Shown here in pieces: positions 4,900-6,003 of a DNA stretch of 6,003 nt (position 1 is its first letter; each line of letters begins with the position of its first letter). The notes below the pieces were generated by a model, which was not told the DNA's origin, made no database searches, and was given only the letters and a program-made list of their open reading frames with translations. This DNA comes from Sphingomonadaceae bacterium (GTDB taxonomy: Bacteria > Pseudomonadota > Alphaproteobacteria > Sphingomonadales > Sphingomonadaceae), in the NCBI GenBank assembly GCA_014380205.1, contig JACMKH010000125.1, positions 1 through 6,003 on the forward strand, given 5' to 3'. The position numbers and the translations under genes are program-made.

Positions 4900-6003
4900 T
4901 GATCGCTCGCCGAGAAGGCGCCAATGCCCGTTTCGGAGCGCACGCGCTGCTCGCGGTAGCCGGCGCGGTCGATCGCGGCGCGGGGGGAGCGGTCGAGAAT
5001 CGAGAACAGCCAGATCGAAAGGAAGCCCGCCGGGACCGAGAAGATCGCCGCCGAGCTGTAGGGGAACGGCGCCTCGGCGTAGCCGAGCGCGCTGACCCAG
5101 ATCGCGGGCGAGAGCACGGTCAGGATGAAGGCGGTGGCGAGCCCGATCGATCCGCCGATCGCCGCGCCGCGGCCGGTGCAGCCGCTCCACAGCAGCGAGA
5201 GGATCAGCACGGGGAAATTGCCAGAGGCGGCTAGCGCGAAGGCGAGGCTGACCATGAAGGCGACGTTCTGCGTCTCGAAGGCGATGCCGAGAAGAACCGC
5301 CACGACGCCGAGCACGACCGTGGTGATCCGCGAGACGCGCAGCTCGTGATCCGAATCGGCATCCTTGCGGAACACCATCGCGTAGAGATCGTGGCTCACC
5401 GCCGAGGCGCCCGACAGGGTGAGCCCCGCGACCACCGCGAGGATGGTCGCGAAGGCGACCGCCGAGATGAAGCCGAGGAAGACGCTGCCGCCGATCGCAT
5501 GGGCCAAATGGATCGCGGCCATGTTGCCGCCGCCGCGCAATGCGCCCTCGGCGTCGAGATAGGACGGCTCGGTCGCGACGAGCACGATCGCGCCGAAGCC
5601 GATGATGAAGGTGAGCAGATAGAAATAACCGATCCAGCCCGTCGCCCAGAGCACCGATTTGCGCGCCTCGCGCGCGTCGGGGACGGTGAAGAAGCGCATC
5701 AGGATATGGGGCAGGCCGGCGGTGCCGAACATCAGCGCCATGCCGAACGAGATCGCCGAGACCGGATCGCGGATGAAGCCGCCCGGCCCCATGATCGCGG
5801 TCGTTCCCTTGACCTCGACGGCGCGCTGGAACAGCCGCTCCGGCGAGAAGCCGACCTGGGCCAGCACCATCACCGCCATGAAGGTCGCGCCGCCCAAGAG
5901 CATCACCGCCTTGACGATCTGCACCCAGGTCGTCGCGGTCATCCCGCCGAAGATGACATAGACCATCATCAAGGCGCCGACGATCAGCACCGCATAGACA
6001 TAA
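4896..6003 (-). CDS. actP: ActP-type cation/acetate symporter (SSS family), 5' end outside window
   Basis: The leftward frame is open at the window edge (first visible full codons read [13 protein letters not shown]) and ends at 4896-4898. About 368 residues are visible, corresponding to roughly the last two thirds of the 549-residue E. coli ActP. Close matches recalled from ActP include [84 protein letters not shown] and the tail [16 protein letters not shown]. It is a multi-spanning inner-membrane sodium:solute symporter that takes up acetate and possibly other short monocarboxylates. The GTG at 5990 is an internal Val codon, not the start. In many bacteria a small DUF485 protein gene (yjcH) precedes actP; it would lie beyond position 6003. 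Confidence 0.93.
   Translation of the reverse strand, partial: YVYAVLIVGALMMVYVIFGGMTATTWVQIVKAVMLLGGATFMAVMVLAQVGFSPERLFQRAVEVKGTTAIMGPGGFIRDPVSAISFGMALMFGTAGLPHILMRFFTVPDAREARKSVLWATGWIGYFYLLTFIIGFGAIVLVATEPSYLDAEGALRGGGNMAAIHLAHAIGGSVFLGFISAVAFATILAVVAGLTLSGASAVSHDLYAMVFRKDADSDHELRVSRITTVVLGVVAVLLGIAFETQNVAFMVSLAFALAASGNFPVLILSLLWSGCTGRGAAIGGSIGLATAFILTVLSPAIWVSALGYAEAPFPYSSAAIFSVPAGFLSIWLFSILDRSPRAAIDRAGYREQRVRSETGIGAFSASDH

Noticed and set aside
4908..4920. CGCC-GAGAA-GGCG as a terminator between pit and actP
   Set aside because: The stem is only 4 bp, has no T-run, and lies within the ActP coding region.
3319..5190. A 623-codon open frame on the minus strand, opposite DUF47, Pit and the end of ActP
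   Set aside because: Its translation is Arg/Asp/His-rich low-complexity sequence typical of the shadow of GC-rich genes, and both strands under it are occupied by recognised proteins.
4284..5234. A 316-codon plus-strand frame running through Pit and into the ActP region
   Set aside because: It is an Arg/Ala/Gly-rich shadow, out of frame with Pit and antisense to the well-recognised ActP.

Overview
The window looks like chromosomal DNA of a high-GC alphaproteobacterium, most likely a sphingomonad. This is inferred from GC-rich third codon positions, a DUF47–Pit phosphate pair, and the styles of the RTX-type and acetate-symporter proteins; no rRNA or other taxonomic marker is present. No tRNA, insertion sequence, CRISPR array or phage gene was seen.

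Layout. (1) Positions 1-45 hold the first 15 codons of a leftward gene that leaves the window. (2) Positions 46-277 are a 232-bp divergent intergenic region with a perfect CRP-type palindrome (123-140) and two short inverted repeats (71-86, 241-257). (3) Positions 278-2641 encode a 787-residue calcium-binding RTX-like protein. It consists of three long tandem units of 178-180 residues plus a decayed fourth, then canonical glycine/aspartate nonapeptides and a serralysin-type C-terminal export region. (4) Positions 2642-2823 are a 182-bp spacer with a strong GC hairpin just after the RTX stop and a plausible sigma-70 promoter for the next operon. (5) Positions 2824-4899 are a rightward phosphate operon. 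Its first reading frame joins a Nudix hydrolase domain to a DUF47/PhoU-like domain, with a strong internal ribosome binding site at the DUF47 start. A Pit-family inorganic phosphate transporter follows 12 bp later. (6) Positions 4896-6003 are the leftward C-terminal two thirds of an ActP-type cation/acetate symporter. Its stop codon overlaps the Pit stop codon in a shared CTAG.

How the genes work together. The DUF47 protein is the usual partner of Pit, so the operon is a phosphate-uptake unit. The Nudix domain resembles the group that hydrolyses diphosphoinositol polyphosphates and related nucleotides, which adds a possible phosphate-metabolite link. The RTX protein is probably an extracellular or surface calcium-binding protein, but no type I secretion genes lie in the window. 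The acetate symporter belongs to a separate convergent transcription unit.

The points most worth following up are the in-frame Nudix–DUF47 joining, the absence of a normal start codon before the conserved start of the Nudix domain, the long-period RTX repeats, and the CRP-like site.
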